DNA from: Chloroflexota bacterium
GTDB taxonomy: Bacteria; Chloroflexota; Anaerolineae; Caldilineales; Caldilineaceae
Length of the DNA stretch: 64,000 bases
Assembly (NCBI GenBank): GCA_018969295.1
Contig: JAGWYN010000019.1
Span: forward strand, 11,952 to 75,951
Direction: 5' to 3'
Made by a program: the position numbers and the translations under genes
Shown here: one piece after another, positions 40,101 to 48,482 of the stretch
Position numbering within the stretch: position 1 is the stretch's first letter
Layout: every line of letters begins with the position of its first letter
Notes under the pieces: generated by a model
What the model saw: only the letters and a program-made list of their open reading frames with translations
What the model was told of the DNA's origin: nothing
Databases searched by the model: none

Positions 40101-42807
40101 CCTGCCAATCCACCGTGTGTCCGTGGCTGTACAACGTGCCCAGGCTGGTCAACAAGGTGTGCCACTCCTCCTGCCCAGGACGGAGACTCGGCAGCCAAAG
40201 CGGGGCCGCGTGCGTCGCTTCTACCTTCTGGCTGCTGCTGTCGAGAGATTGGCGCCCCATCCCCAATAAGGTCGGCTTGGGGCCAATTTCGATAAAAACC
40301 TGACAACCTTGGGCCTGCAACGTGGCCATCCCTGCGGCAAACGCAACGGGCTGGCGCACATGTTGCACCCAATACTCGGGCGTTGCGAGGGTACTGGCTG
40401 CCAACTCGCCTGTCAGATTGGAGACCAGCTTGACGCGCGGCGGCGCATAGGTGATGGTGCGGGCGACAGCGGCGAAATCAGCCAGCATCGGCTCCATCAA
40501 CGGCGAGTGAAACGCATGGGAGACGGTCAAGGGGGTGGTTTTTACACCGGCAGCTTCCAACGAGGCTCTCACTGCGTCGACTGCTTCTCCCCTGCCAGAG
40601 ATGACGACATTTTGGGGCGCGTTGATGGCTGCAATCGCAATGTCAGCGGAATAGGGAGCTATGGCGTGGCGCACCTCTTCCACATCGGCGGCGACGGCCA
40701 ACATGGCGCCGCCTGTCGGCAGTGCGCCCATCAGCCGTCCGCGCGCCGCAATCAAATGGAGGCCATCTTCCAAGGAAAAGACGCCGGCAACACAAGCGGC
40801 CACATATTCCCCAACGCTGTGTCCCATCACCAGATCGGGCTGAATGCCCCAAGCCAGCCAAAGCTGTGCCAGGGCATATTCCAGCGCAAAGAGTGCCGGT
40901 TGTGTATAGGCGGTGTCGTCGATTTGGGCCTGCTGGGCGTCGTCGACGGCCGGATAAAGTATTTCCAGCAGTGGGGTTGCCAGGTGGGGGCGCAGCAATT
41001 CGTTGCAGCGATCCAGCGCCGTGCGAAAAACCGGCTCGGTCGCATAGAGCTGCCGACCCATCTGGAGATACTGGGCACCCTGTCCGGTAAAAAGAAAGGC
41101 AACTTTGGGGCGGAGCCGTGCACTGCCTTTTCCGCTCCCGACTTGACCTTCGACGACGCCTGCGGTGTCGCCGGTCCGCCAGGCTGCCAGCTTTTCTTGC
41201 GCCGATTGTGGGGTGGCTGCGACCACACAGAGGCGGTGGGCATGGTGGCTGCGTCCAACGTGGCTGGTAAAGGCAACATCGGCCAGATCGTCGGTGGACC
41301 GTTGTCTCAAAAATGTGACATACCGATCTGCCAGTGCCTGTAAAGCGGCTGGGGTTTTGGCGCTGAGGGTCAAGAGGTGGTAGGGGCGCTGCGTGGAGGG
41401 ATTGGCAGGAGAGACGGGGGGGGGGCTGGGTGCTTCGGCGAGGATCAGATGGGTATTGGTGCCGGTCATGCCAAAGGAACTGACACCGGCCATACGGACG
41501 GGGCCGTTCACCCTGTGTGGCCAAGGCGTACGTTCGGTGACAACACGGAGGGGGCTGTTGGTCCAGTCAATATGGGGATTGGGCTCGTCGAAGTGCAGAC
41601 TGGCTGGCAACGTATGGTGTTGCAAAGCCAGGACCACTTTGAGGACCCCGGCGACCCCGGACGCAGCCTCGGTGTGGCTGATGTTGGATTTGACGGAGCC
41701 GATGAGCAACGGATTGGCGTGCGTGCGTCCTTTTCCGTAGACACGGCTGAGGGCGCGTGCTTCGATCGGGTCGCCGAGCGGGGTGCCGGTGCCATGTGCC
41801 TCGATGTAGCTGATTTCGATTGGGTCGACCTGGGCAAAGGCCAGCGCTTGTTGGATCACGGCTTCTTGTGCCGGCCCATTGGGGACGGTGAACGCGCCGC
41901 TGGGTCCATCGTGGTTGACTGCTGAGCCACGAAGGACGGCGTGGATCAGGTCGCCTGCCGCCACGGCGTCGGACAGCCGCTTCAAGGCCACCATGCCACA
42001 GCCTTCGCCCCGCCCATAGCCGTTGGCGTTGGCGGAAAAACTTTTGCAGCGGCCGTCGGCGGAGACTGCTTGAATGAGGCAAGTATCCACGGTCGAATGG
42101 GGGCTGAGGTTCAGGTGGACGCCGCCGGCCAAAGCGAGATCGCATTCTCTGGCCTTGAGCGCCTGTGAAGCCAGATGAATGGCCACCGAAGACGAAGAGC
42201 ACATGGTCATCAACGTCATGCTGGGGCCTTGCAGGCCCAACAGATAGGAAAGGCGACCTGCCAGCGGTGCCACATCGCTGCCAAAGCCGGCATACTGATC
42301 GACCCCGATGCGATCCAGTGCCAGCATCATATAGTCGTTGTTGGAGACACCCACATAGACGCCTGTGCGGGTATTTTGCAGTTGGTCGGGAGGGAGATTG
42401 GCATGTTCCAGCGCCTCCCAACTGGTTTCTAAGACCAGCCGTTGTTGGGGGTCTAGATTGTCGGCTTCGCGGGGGGAGATGCCAAAAAAGCGCGCGTCAA
42501 ACTTGTCCACGTCGGCAACATAGGCACCGCGCCGGATGTAGACTTTGCCGGGCGTTCCCGGCGTCGGATCATAATAGGGGGCCAGGTCCCAGCGCTCTGT
42601 CGGGTGGTCGCTGCTGGCATCGACGCCGTTGTCCAGAGTCTGCCAGAACGCGTTCAAGTCTGCGCCGCCGGGGTAACGGCCGGCCAGGCCGACGATCGCG
42701 ATCGGTTCTCCGTGGGGCTCTTCAGCGGCTTTGAGTTTTGCTTCTAATCTTTCAATCGTGCGGTAGGCTTGTAACAAGGTTGCCCGCTGTGAAGTTGGGT
42801 GGGTCAT
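37144..42807 (-). CDS. Type I PKS module: KS-AT-DH-KR-ACP
   Basis: The 1887-residue protein has a coiled-coil-like N-terminus. The KS has the catalytic Cys in a variant TMCSSSSVA (about 203; usually TACSSS), EAHGTGT and NISHTEAA. The AT has GHSVGE (about 664) and HAFH (about 766), the malonyl-CoA signature. The DH has HQVHGQVVMA (about 977; the usual final Pro is Ala) and HPGLLDSCFQ (about 1170). The KR has TGGLGGLG (about 1513), VLRDG and NYAAANAF (about 1649), B-type. The ACP has LGLDSLMAID (about 1816). There is no ER. The module should add a malonyl unit and leave a double bond. It is the fourth extension, handing over to the NRPS, whose ATG overlaps this stop codon. Confidence 0.93.
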   Translation of the reverse strand: MTHPTSQRATLLQAYRTIERLEAKLKAAEEPHGEPIAIVGLAGRYPGGADLNAFWQTLDNGVDASSDHPTERWDLAPYYDPTPGTPGKVYIRRGAYVADVDKFDARFFGISPREADNLDPQQRLVLETSWEALEHANLPPDQLQNTRTGVYVGVSNNDYMMLALDRIGVDQYAGFGSDVAPLAGRLSYLLGLQGPSMTLMTMCSSSSVAIHLASQALKARECDLALAGGVHLNLSPHSTVDTCLIQAVSADGRCKSFSANANGYGRGEGCGMVALKRLSDAVAAGDLIHAVLRGSAVNHDGPSGAFTVPNGPAQEAVIQQALAFAQVDPIEISYIEAHGTGTPLGDPIEARALSRVYGKGRTHANPLLIGSVKSNISHTEAASGVAGVLKVVLALQHHTLPASLHFDEPNPHIDWTNSPLRVVTERTPWPHRVNGPVRMAGVSSFGMTGTNTHLILAEAPSPPPVSPANPSTQRPYHLLTLSAKTPAALQALADRYVTFLRQRSTDDLADVAFTSHVGRSHHAHRLCVVAATPQSAQEKLAAWRTGDTAGVVEGQVGSGKGSARLRPKVAFLFTGQGAQYLQMGRQLYATEPVFRTALDRCNELLRPHLATPLLEILYPAVDDAQQAQIDDTAYTQPALFALEYALAQLWLAWGIQPDLVMGHSVGEYVAACVAGVFSLEDGLHLIAARGRLMGALPTGGAMLAVAADVEEVRHAIAPYSADIAIAAINAPQNVVISGRGEAVDAVRASLEAAGVKTTPLTVSHAFHSPLMEPMLADFAAVARTITYAPPRVKLVSNLTGELAASTLATPEYWVQHVRQPVAFAAGMATLQAQGCQVFIEIGPKPTLLGMGRQSLDSSSQKVEATHAAPLWLPSLRPGQEEWHTLLTSLGTLYSHGHTVDWQGLDRQTERRKVVLPTYPFQRQRYWLREDLDLPTRAAQPTHQTLRPLIDRMVRSPLLDGIVFETTLTLHQQPFLAAHQVHGQVVMAGAAYLSMVIDAVELLSGSSHCSLEEVVFRKGLVVNPEQPQTLQLVFKPVTANGEGKNGHPGARALLLDDAPPTSFVFEIISFATDQERTEPTSFLRHATGRVTLTPGHPLPAPVSAWQAQCPHAMEGTALYQQLEQGGVQWGSSFRWLTTCWWNEQGISLGQLQPPPHDPSTSTFALHPGLLDSCFQMAGFAPTDDTRTFVPVALGQLHFYRKPQGNLLWCYAEPVGSQQWDLKLVEADGTFVAKLTGYEVTEVRAESFAAALPPPAWQDWLYQIAWQPAALPQPASEPSPEPGHWLVFADRQGVGKELAHQLVAQGQSCVVVTPDPLYRSSVPSRSGLYTRTLLNPLDPEQVARLLQEQQQAGHTSCRLLYLWSAEAAGETESEVETAQLHSLALLRLVQAVNATGMAARLWVVTRGAQAVAERPAQQAAAAALWGLARTLHLEQAELAPVCIDLDPLDEKIDPAAALAADATTLCRELLTTTPAETQRAFAHGNRYVARLARTPVPPAAPTLAPDGSYLITGGLGGLGLKVAEWLVAQGARHLVLAGRSAPSPQAQEVLEQLQRQGAQITVVQADVSEEAAVARLLAACSPPLRGVIHTAGVLRDGLLLQQTAENFAQVMAAKVAGAWYLHQMTRDRMLDFFVLFSSAASVFGSLGQGNYAAANAFLDGLAHCRRSLGLPALSINWGSWGEVGMAARLDARQQARIAEQGESLLAPEAGLQVLAALLQQPAPQVTVSAIQWPAFLAPFAATAPPPFYTNFAQHPPASPQAAAVPTASSNLSRALAALDAAGQQDQLVTYLRHTFAAIVGQTPAEIGVTTPLPALGLDSLMAIDVRNQTKRALGVDVPIVKLLESVTLTELAIWLQRAWQDAHLQTDAPPADSQAAAEEPLFEEVVGEL

Positions 42808-42899
42808 GAACGTTCTCTTTTACCTAGACCATTTTCATAAAACTGGCACAACATTTGTGGACGCACAAGGGGGGCTCTCTACGAGCGGCCCTTTACAGA

Positions 42900-43751
42900 T
42901 TACAAAATGTCGAGCAAAGTCGGATTGCGTTCCAACAAAATATCTTCCATGCGCTGTCGCACCAGCTCTTTGAGTTCCGGGTGCGTCAAAATATAGAATT
43001 GGCCCGCGCGCATGGCGGCAAACACCTTTGAGGCGACTTGTGACGGCGGCAGGCCATGGGTCAGGCGCTGTTGCAGCGTTTGCAGCAACGCTGCCTGTTC
43101 TGGGCGCATCTGACGTTCCACGCGCAAAGCAGGGGGGCGATTCCGCTCTGAATCCAGCGCGCGGGTGTTCACCCATCCTGGGCAAAGCACTGCGGTTTTG
43201 AGTTTGGCATTTTGGCGGGCCAGGGAATGGTAGAGGTTTTCTGAAAGGGCCACAACAGCATGTTTGGAAACCTGATAGCTGGCGCTGGGTTCTCCGGAGA
43301 TAAGCCCCGCCATCGAGGCTGTGTTGACAATATATCCTTCGCTTTCCTGGGCCAGCATGATCGGTACAAACGTGCGCAGGCTGTGGATCACCCCCCAAAG
43401 ATTCACCCCCAAGACCCACTCCCAGTCGGCTGTCTTGCTTTTCCACACCGAACCGCCGGCGCCAAAGCCGGTGACTCCTGCGTTGTTGAAGAGGAGGTGA
43501 ACGGCACCAAAGGTCTGGAGCGTCTGTTGTGCCAGCCGTTCGATCTCTGCTGGCTGGGAGACATCTGTGCGTACTGGCAGCACTGTTCCTCCCTGTTCGG
43601 TCAGCGCCTGTGCGGTCTCTGCCAGGGCAGCTTCTTCGATATCTGCCACCACCACCGTGGCCCCTTCTTGTACACACTGTTCGGCCAGGGCGCGTCCAAT
43701 GCCACTTGCGCCACCGGTAATGACAGCTACTTTCTTGTGAAAATCTTGCAT
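42900..43751 (-). CDS. Short-chain dehydrogenase/reductase between PKS genes
   Basis: The 283-residue classical SDR has TGGASGIG (cofactor), NNAG, and the catalytic Ser-Tyr-Lys as NTASMAG...YQVSKHA, followed by CPGWVNT. Cofactor preference is unclear. It probably reduces or oxidises a carbonyl/hydroxyl of the product or intermediate. It starts at ATG 43751, 9 bp after the upstream PKS gene, and is 92 bp before the next one, so it is cotranscribed. The C-terminal 60 residues (from about 220) are longer than in minimal SDRs. Confidence 0.9.
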   Translation of the reverse strand: MQDFHKKVAVITGGASGIGRALAEQCVQEGATVVVADIEEAALAETAQALTEQGGTVLPVRTDVSQPAEIERLAQQTLQTFGAVHLLFNNAGVTGFGAGGSVWKSKTADWEWVLGVNLWGVIHSLRTFVPIMLAQESEGYIVNTASMAGLISGEPSASYQVSKHAVVALSENLYHSLARQNAKLKTAVLCPGWVNTRALDSERNRPPALRVERQMRPEQAALLQTLQQRLTHGLPPSQVASKVFAAMRAGQFYILTHPELKELVRQRMEDILLERNPTLLDIL

Positions 43752-43760
43752 ATACCTTCT

Positions 43761-46700
43761 TTACGCCAGTCTGGCAATTTTTTGCATCAGCAAGGCTTCT
43801 AACGCTTCTTCGGAGAGATCGGCCAGCTGGTCGTCGTCCATCCAGGCTGGGTCGTTTTCCATTGGGGGGGCTTGGGGAGCGGGCAGGTGCTCTTGCTGTA
43901 CAAAGTCTGTCATTTCAGCCACGGTCGGATAGTCAAAGACCAGGGTCGAGGGCAGTGGACAGCCGAGTCGGCTTTGTAAGCGGCTGCGCAGCTCAATTGC
44001 CATGAGCGAATCGATACCGACTTCAAAGAGGCGTTGGGTGGGGTCGATCGTCTGGGGGTCGTTGACACCCAGGACTGCGGCCACCTGGCCGCCGATCGCG
44101 GCCAGCAACTGTTCTTTGGCTTCATCGAACGGCAAAGCTGCCAACGTCTCCAGGAAAGGGTGGGTCGGCGCGGGTGCTGTGGTCGGGCGCAGCGCCGCTG
44201 GCAGCAGCGAAGGGATTGTTTGCTGGCGAAACGCCTCGACGTCTACGATCGGCAGCACGCTCACCTGTGGCCAAGGTTCTTGCAACAAGCTCAGGCAGAT
44301 CTGTGCACCTTCCTGCGGATCCAAAAAGTGCAAGCCACCGCTGTGCACGGTCGTTTGGGTGCTGGTGCGCGCAGCCATGCCTACCTCAGCCCAAGGTCCC
44401 CATTGAATGCTGAGGGCAGGCAGGCCGTTGTGCTGCCGGTAGTGGGCCAAAGCATCCAAAAAGGCATTGGCGGCGGCATAGTTGCCCTGTCCAACCGAAC
44501 CGAGCAGGGCCGCCGCCGAAAAGCAGACAAAGAAATCCAGCGCGTCGCCCTGGGTCAAGCTGTGCAGGTTCCAGGCGCCCTGCACTTTGGGCTGCATCAC
44601 CCGTGCCAGCCGTTCTGCGTTTTGATTGCGCAGAATGCCATCCTCGAGCACGCCTGCTGCATGGAAGACGCCGCGCAGAGGCGCTGCAGCCCGACAGGCT
44701 GTCAAGGCCGTGGCCAGTGCTGTTGCATCGGCGACATCGGCCTGAAGGACCAGGACTTCGGCCCCTGCCGTGCGCAGCTGTTGGATCGCTTGTTGGGCTG
44801 TCGGGGTGGACGCGCCTGTGCGGCCGAGCAAGGTCAGATGGCGTGCCCCTTGCTGAACCAAAGCCTGGGTTACGGCCAGGCCAAGTCCGCCCAAACCGCC
44901 GGTGATCAGGTAGCTGCTGTCGGCGCGCACGGGGATGGAGGGTGTGGGGTTCCTGGTAGCCTCGGCTTGTGCCAGCCGCGCCACATAGCGCTGCCTTTGG
45001 CGGAACGCAAGCTGATTTTCCTGATCCGGGGCCAGGAGTTGGTCACAGAGCCAGGTCAGTGCCGCGTGGTCAGCGGTTGGGGGCAGGTCCACACAGATGC
45101 AGCCGGATTCGGGCTGTTCCAGGGCGATTGTGCGGCCCAATCCCCAAAGTGGCGCCTGGGCTGGGTGCACCTTCTCTCCGGGCAGCACAGCCTGGGCCCC
45201 GCAGCTGATCAACCACAGCCGGGGGGGCTGGGGGTGGCTGCTGAGGCTCTGCACGAGCGGCAGAAGCGGTGTGCATTGGCGTTCTGCGGCTGTCTGGACA
45301 GGGTCGGCGGCGGTGTGCCCTTCAGCACCCCAGAGATAGACAATCCCCTGCCAGGGCGCTCTTTGCCACAAGGATTGCCAGGCCGTGCGGTCGGTCGGGT
45401 CCAGGGTCTCCCACGGAGCAGCGGGGGGAAGGGGAGCGCCGTGTGTGGGAGAAGCTGGTTGTGCTGGCGCAACCAGGGTGACCGATTGGGATCGTGCCCG
45501 CAGCGCCGCCGCCAGCTGTTCACCGATGCCCTCCGGTTCGGCCAGAATCAGCCAGGGCCCTGGCCTGGCGGCTGGGAAAGCGGGCACGGGTGCAGCGCTG
45601 GCTTCCCAGGCCAGGGTATAAAGCCAGGTGCGCCAGGCTTGCTCTTCCCGCTCCGCGGTTTTGGTGAGGGGCGGGCCTGGGCGTTGGCGCAGCCAGTAGC
45701 GTTGGCGTTGGAACGGATAGGTCGGCAGCACCACTTTGCGCGGCTGCCCTGTGCCGTCGACCCGGTTCCAATCGACTGTGGTCCCCTGGACATAGAGCTG
45801 GGCCAGGCTGTCCAACAAGGTCTGCGATGCATCGTGGCCCTGGCGCAAACTAGGCAGCCAGAGCGGGGCGGATGGGGGGGGAGGCTGCGTGGGCAAGGCA
45901 GTGGTTTGGTTGTTGCCTTCCAGACATTGGCGTCCCATTCCGAGCAACACGGGCTGCGGCCCAATTTCGAGATAGGCGTGACAGCCCAAGGTCTGCAAGG
46001 TGGCCATGCCGGCGACAAACTGCACCGGTTGGCGGAGATGGCGCACCCAATAATCGGGTGTGGCGATGGCATCAGAGACCACCTGGCCGGTCAGATTGGA
46101 AACCAGGCGGATGCGGGGGGGGTGGTAGGTGATCTGGCGTGCGACTTGGGCAAAATCAGCCAAGATTGGATCCATCAGGGGGGAATGAAACGCGTGCGAG
46201 ACGGTCAACGTTTTGGTTTTGATGCCTTGTGCCTGCAGCTGTGCTGCCAGTTCGGCCATCGGGTCTTGTGCGCCGGCGAGCACAATACTTTGTGGTCCGT
46301 TGATGGCGGCAACCGCTATCTGTCCAGGGGCGCTTTTGAGGAGCGGCTCAACCGATGCCAGAGCGGCGTGCACGGCGAGCATCGTTCCAGTTTGGGGCAG
46401 CGTCTGCATCAACCTTCCGCGTTCTGCGGTCAATTTTAGCCCATCCGCCAGGCTGAAGACGCCGGCCACGCAGGCTGCTACAATTTCTCCAACGCTGTGT
46501 CCCATGACCACGGTGGGGGTAATTCCCCAGCTTTGCCAGAGTTGCGCGAGCGCGTACTCCAGGGTGAAGAGAGCGGGTTGGGTGTAGGCAGTCTGCTCCA
46601 AAAGCGTCTCCGCCCTCTCTCCGATTTTTTCTTGGCTCTCTGCGTTGCCAGGAAAGAGCACCGACACGATCGATCGCCCCAGCAGAGGGCGCAGGAGTTC

Positions 46701-48482
46701 ATCGCACGCATCGATTGCCTGGCGGAAGAGGGGCTCGGCTGTATAGAGCTGGTGTCCCATGTTTGGGTACTGGGCACCTTGGCCGGTGAAGAGAAAGGCC
46801 ACCTTGGGGGGGCTGTCGCCCTTGACCTGGCCGACGGCGATGCCGGTTTCATCCCCCTTTTGGAAGGCAGACAGCCGTTCCACCAGATCGCTGGGGGTTT
46901 CGGCGGTGAGGGCGAGACGGTGAGAAAAGTGGGCGCGGCCTGTGTGGGTCGTGCCGCAGAGATCGGTCAGCGCGACGTCGGCATGAGTGGTCAGATAGGT
47001 TTGATAGCGGGCGACCAGGTCTGTCAGCGCTGCGGCATTTTTGGCCGAGAGGGTCAAGAGATGGTGGGTGCGCGAGGCGCTCTCTGTGGAGGGGGGGGCG
47101 TACGCGTTCGGTGCTGCTTCGAGGATGAGATGTGCATTGGTGCCGCTGAGCCCAAAGGAACTGACGCCAGCCAGACGTGTCTGTGTGGGCCAGGGGGTAT
47201 TTTGGGTCGGCACCGTCATGGGCAGGGCAGCCCAGTCGACATGGGGGTTGGGCTGACGAAAGTGCAAATGGGCAGGAATCTCGCCATGTTGCAAAGCGAG
47301 TGTGACCTTCATCAAGCCAGCCACACCGGCCGCCGCTTCCAGGTGGCCGATATTGGTTTTGGCTGAACCGATGAGGAGGGGTGTCACGCGCCCTGGGCTG
47401 TACACGGCGTCGAGGGCGCGCAGTTCCAGGGGGTCCCCCAGGACAGTGCCAGTGCCGTGTGCTTCGACATAGCTCACGGCGGTTGCTTCCACTCGGGCAT
47501 TTTGGAGTGCCTGCCGGATCAGCCGCTCTTGTGCAAGTTTGTTGGGCACCGTCAGCCCGCTGCTGGGCCCATCGTGGTTGATGGCTGTGCCACGGATCAG
47601 GGCGAGAATCGGGTTTCCCTCGGCCAGCGCCCGGGAGAGCCGTTTGAGAACGACCATGCCGCACCCCTCCCCGCGTCCAAATCCATCGGCGGCGGCGTCA
47701 AAGGTTTTGCAGCGGCTATCCGGCGCCAGGGCGCGCAATTTAGAGATGAGAACATAGGTTTCTGGGGCCAGGTTGATCTGTACACCGCCGGCCAGGGCCA
47801 GTTCGCACTCATCGTTGCGCAAGCTTTGCACTGCCAGATGAATCGCCACCAAAGAGGAAGAGCAGGCTGTATCCACGCTCAAGCTGGGGCCATGCACGCC
47901 GAGCAGATAGGAAATGCGGCCTGCGGCAAAGCAGAAGCTGTTGCCGCTGCCTTCGTAGTTGGCATCGACGGTGTTGGGGGGCAGGGTGAGCTTGCCGTAA
48001 TCGTTTTCGCTGATTCCGACAAAAACACCAGTTTGGGCGGGCAGCCGATCGGGGGCATGGCCGGCCCGTTCGAGCGCTTCCCAACTGCATTCCAACAGCA
48101 GCCGTTGTTGGGGGTCCATGCTCATGGCTTCGCGCGGGGAAATTCCGAAGAAAAGAGGATCAAAGTGATCGACTTGGGTCAAAAAAGCCCCTTCGCGCAT
48201 GTACATTTTTCCGGGTGCATCGGGGTTGGGGTCGTAGTAGGCCTCGACATCCCAACGCTCTGGGGGCACTGTTGTGACGGCGTCGACACCATGGTGCAGG
48301 AGGCTCCAAAATGCTTCTGGTGTTTCGCAGCCGCCGGGCAAGCGACAGCCCATGCCGACAATGGCAATCGGTTCCTGGCGGGTACTTTCCAAGGTGTTGA
48401 GCCGGGCGCGCAGTTCTTGGATGGCCAGTGCTGCCCGTTGCAGGGCAGTCAGCTCTGCGTTCTGGTGTGTGGCCGGGGTCAT
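43761..48482 (-). CDS. Type I PKS module: KS-AT-KR-ACP
   Basis: The 1573-residue protein has an N-terminal coiled-coil-like docking helix. The KS has DTACSSSLVA (about 207), EAHGTGT and NIGHLEAAAG. The AT has GHSVGE (about 662) and HAFH (about 765), malonyl-type. No DH is present between AT and KR. The KR has TGGLGGLG (about 1195), VLEDG and NYAAANAF (about 1335), with the catalytic Ser in VCFSAAALLG at the expected 13-residue distance from the Tyr; it is predicted B-type. The ACP has GIDSLMAIEL (about 1491). It adds a malonyl unit and leaves a hydroxyl. Its ATG overlaps the stop of the preceding PKS by four bases. Confidence 0.94.
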   Translation of the reverse strand: MTPATHQNAELTALQRAALAIQELRARLNTLESTRQEPIAIVGMGCRLPGGCETPEAFWSLLHHGVDAVTTVPPERWDVEAYYDPNPDAPGKMYMREGAFLTQVDHFDPLFFGISPREAMSMDPQQRLLLECSWEALERAGHAPDRLPAQTGVFVGISENDYGKLTLPPNTVDANYEGSGNSFCFAAGRISYLLGVHGPSLSVDTACSSSLVAIHLAVQSLRNDECELALAGGVQINLAPETYVLISKLRALAPDSRCKTFDAAADGFGRGEGCGMVVLKRLSRALAEGNPILALIRGTAINHDGPSSGLTVPNKLAQERLIRQALQNARVEATAVSYVEAHGTGTVLGDPLELRALDAVYSPGRVTPLLIGSAKTNIGHLEAAAGVAGLMKVTLALQHGEIPAHLHFRQPNPHVDWAALPMTVPTQNTPWPTQTRLAGVSSFGLSGTNAHLILEAAPNAYAPPSTESASRTHHLLTLSAKNAAALTDLVARYQTYLTTHADVALTDLCGTTHTGRAHFSHRLALTAETPSDLVERLSAFQKGDETGIAVGQVKGDSPPKVAFLFTGQGAQYPNMGHQLYTAEPLFRQAIDACDELLRPLLGRSIVSVLFPGNAESQEKIGERAETLLEQTAYTQPALFTLEYALAQLWQSWGITPTVVMGHSVGEIVAACVAGVFSLADGLKLTAERGRLMQTLPQTGTMLAVHAALASVEPLLKSAPGQIAVAAINGPQSIVLAGAQDPMAELAAQLQAQGIKTKTLTVSHAFHSPLMDPILADFAQVARQITYHPPRIRLVSNLTGQVVSDAIATPDYWVRHLRQPVQFVAGMATLQTLGCHAYLEIGPQPVLLGMGRQCLEGNNQTTALPTQPPPPSAPLWLPSLRQGHDASQTLLDSLAQLYVQGTTVDWNRVDGTGQPRKVVLPTYPFQRQRYWLRQRPGPPLTKTAEREEQAWRTWLYTLAWEASAAPVPAFPAARPGPWLILAEPEGIGEQLAAALRARSQSVTLVAPAQPASPTHGAPLPPAAPWETLDPTDRTAWQSLWQRAPWQGIVYLWGAEGHTAADPVQTAAERQCTPLLPLVQSLSSHPQPPRLWLISCGAQAVLPGEKVHPAQAPLWGLGRTIALEQPESGCICVDLPPTADHAALTWLCDQLLAPDQENQLAFRQRQRYVARLAQAEATRNPTPSIPVRADSSYLITGGLGGLGLAVTQALVQQGARHLTLLGRTGASTPTAQQAIQQLRTAGAEVLVLQADVADATALATALTACRAAAPLRGVFHAAGVLEDGILRNQNAERLARVMQPKVQGAWNLHSLTQGDALDFFVCFSAAALLGSVGQGNYAAANAFLDALAHYRQHNGLPALSIQWGPWAEVGMAARTSTQTTVHSGGLHFLDPQEGAQICLSLLQEPWPQVSVLPIVDVEAFRQQTIPSLLPAALRPTTAPAPTHPFLETLAALPFDEAKEQLLAAIGGQVAAVLGVNDPQTIDPTQRLFEVGIDSLMAIELRSRLQSRLGCPLPSTLVFDYPTVAEMTDFVQQEHLPAPQAPPMENDPAWMDDDQLADLSEEALEALLMQKIARLA

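Noticed and set aside
44034..46439. 801-codon open frame on the plus strand within a PKS gene
   Set aside because: It lies opposite well-conserved AT, KR and ACP domains; its composition is that of a shadow frame.
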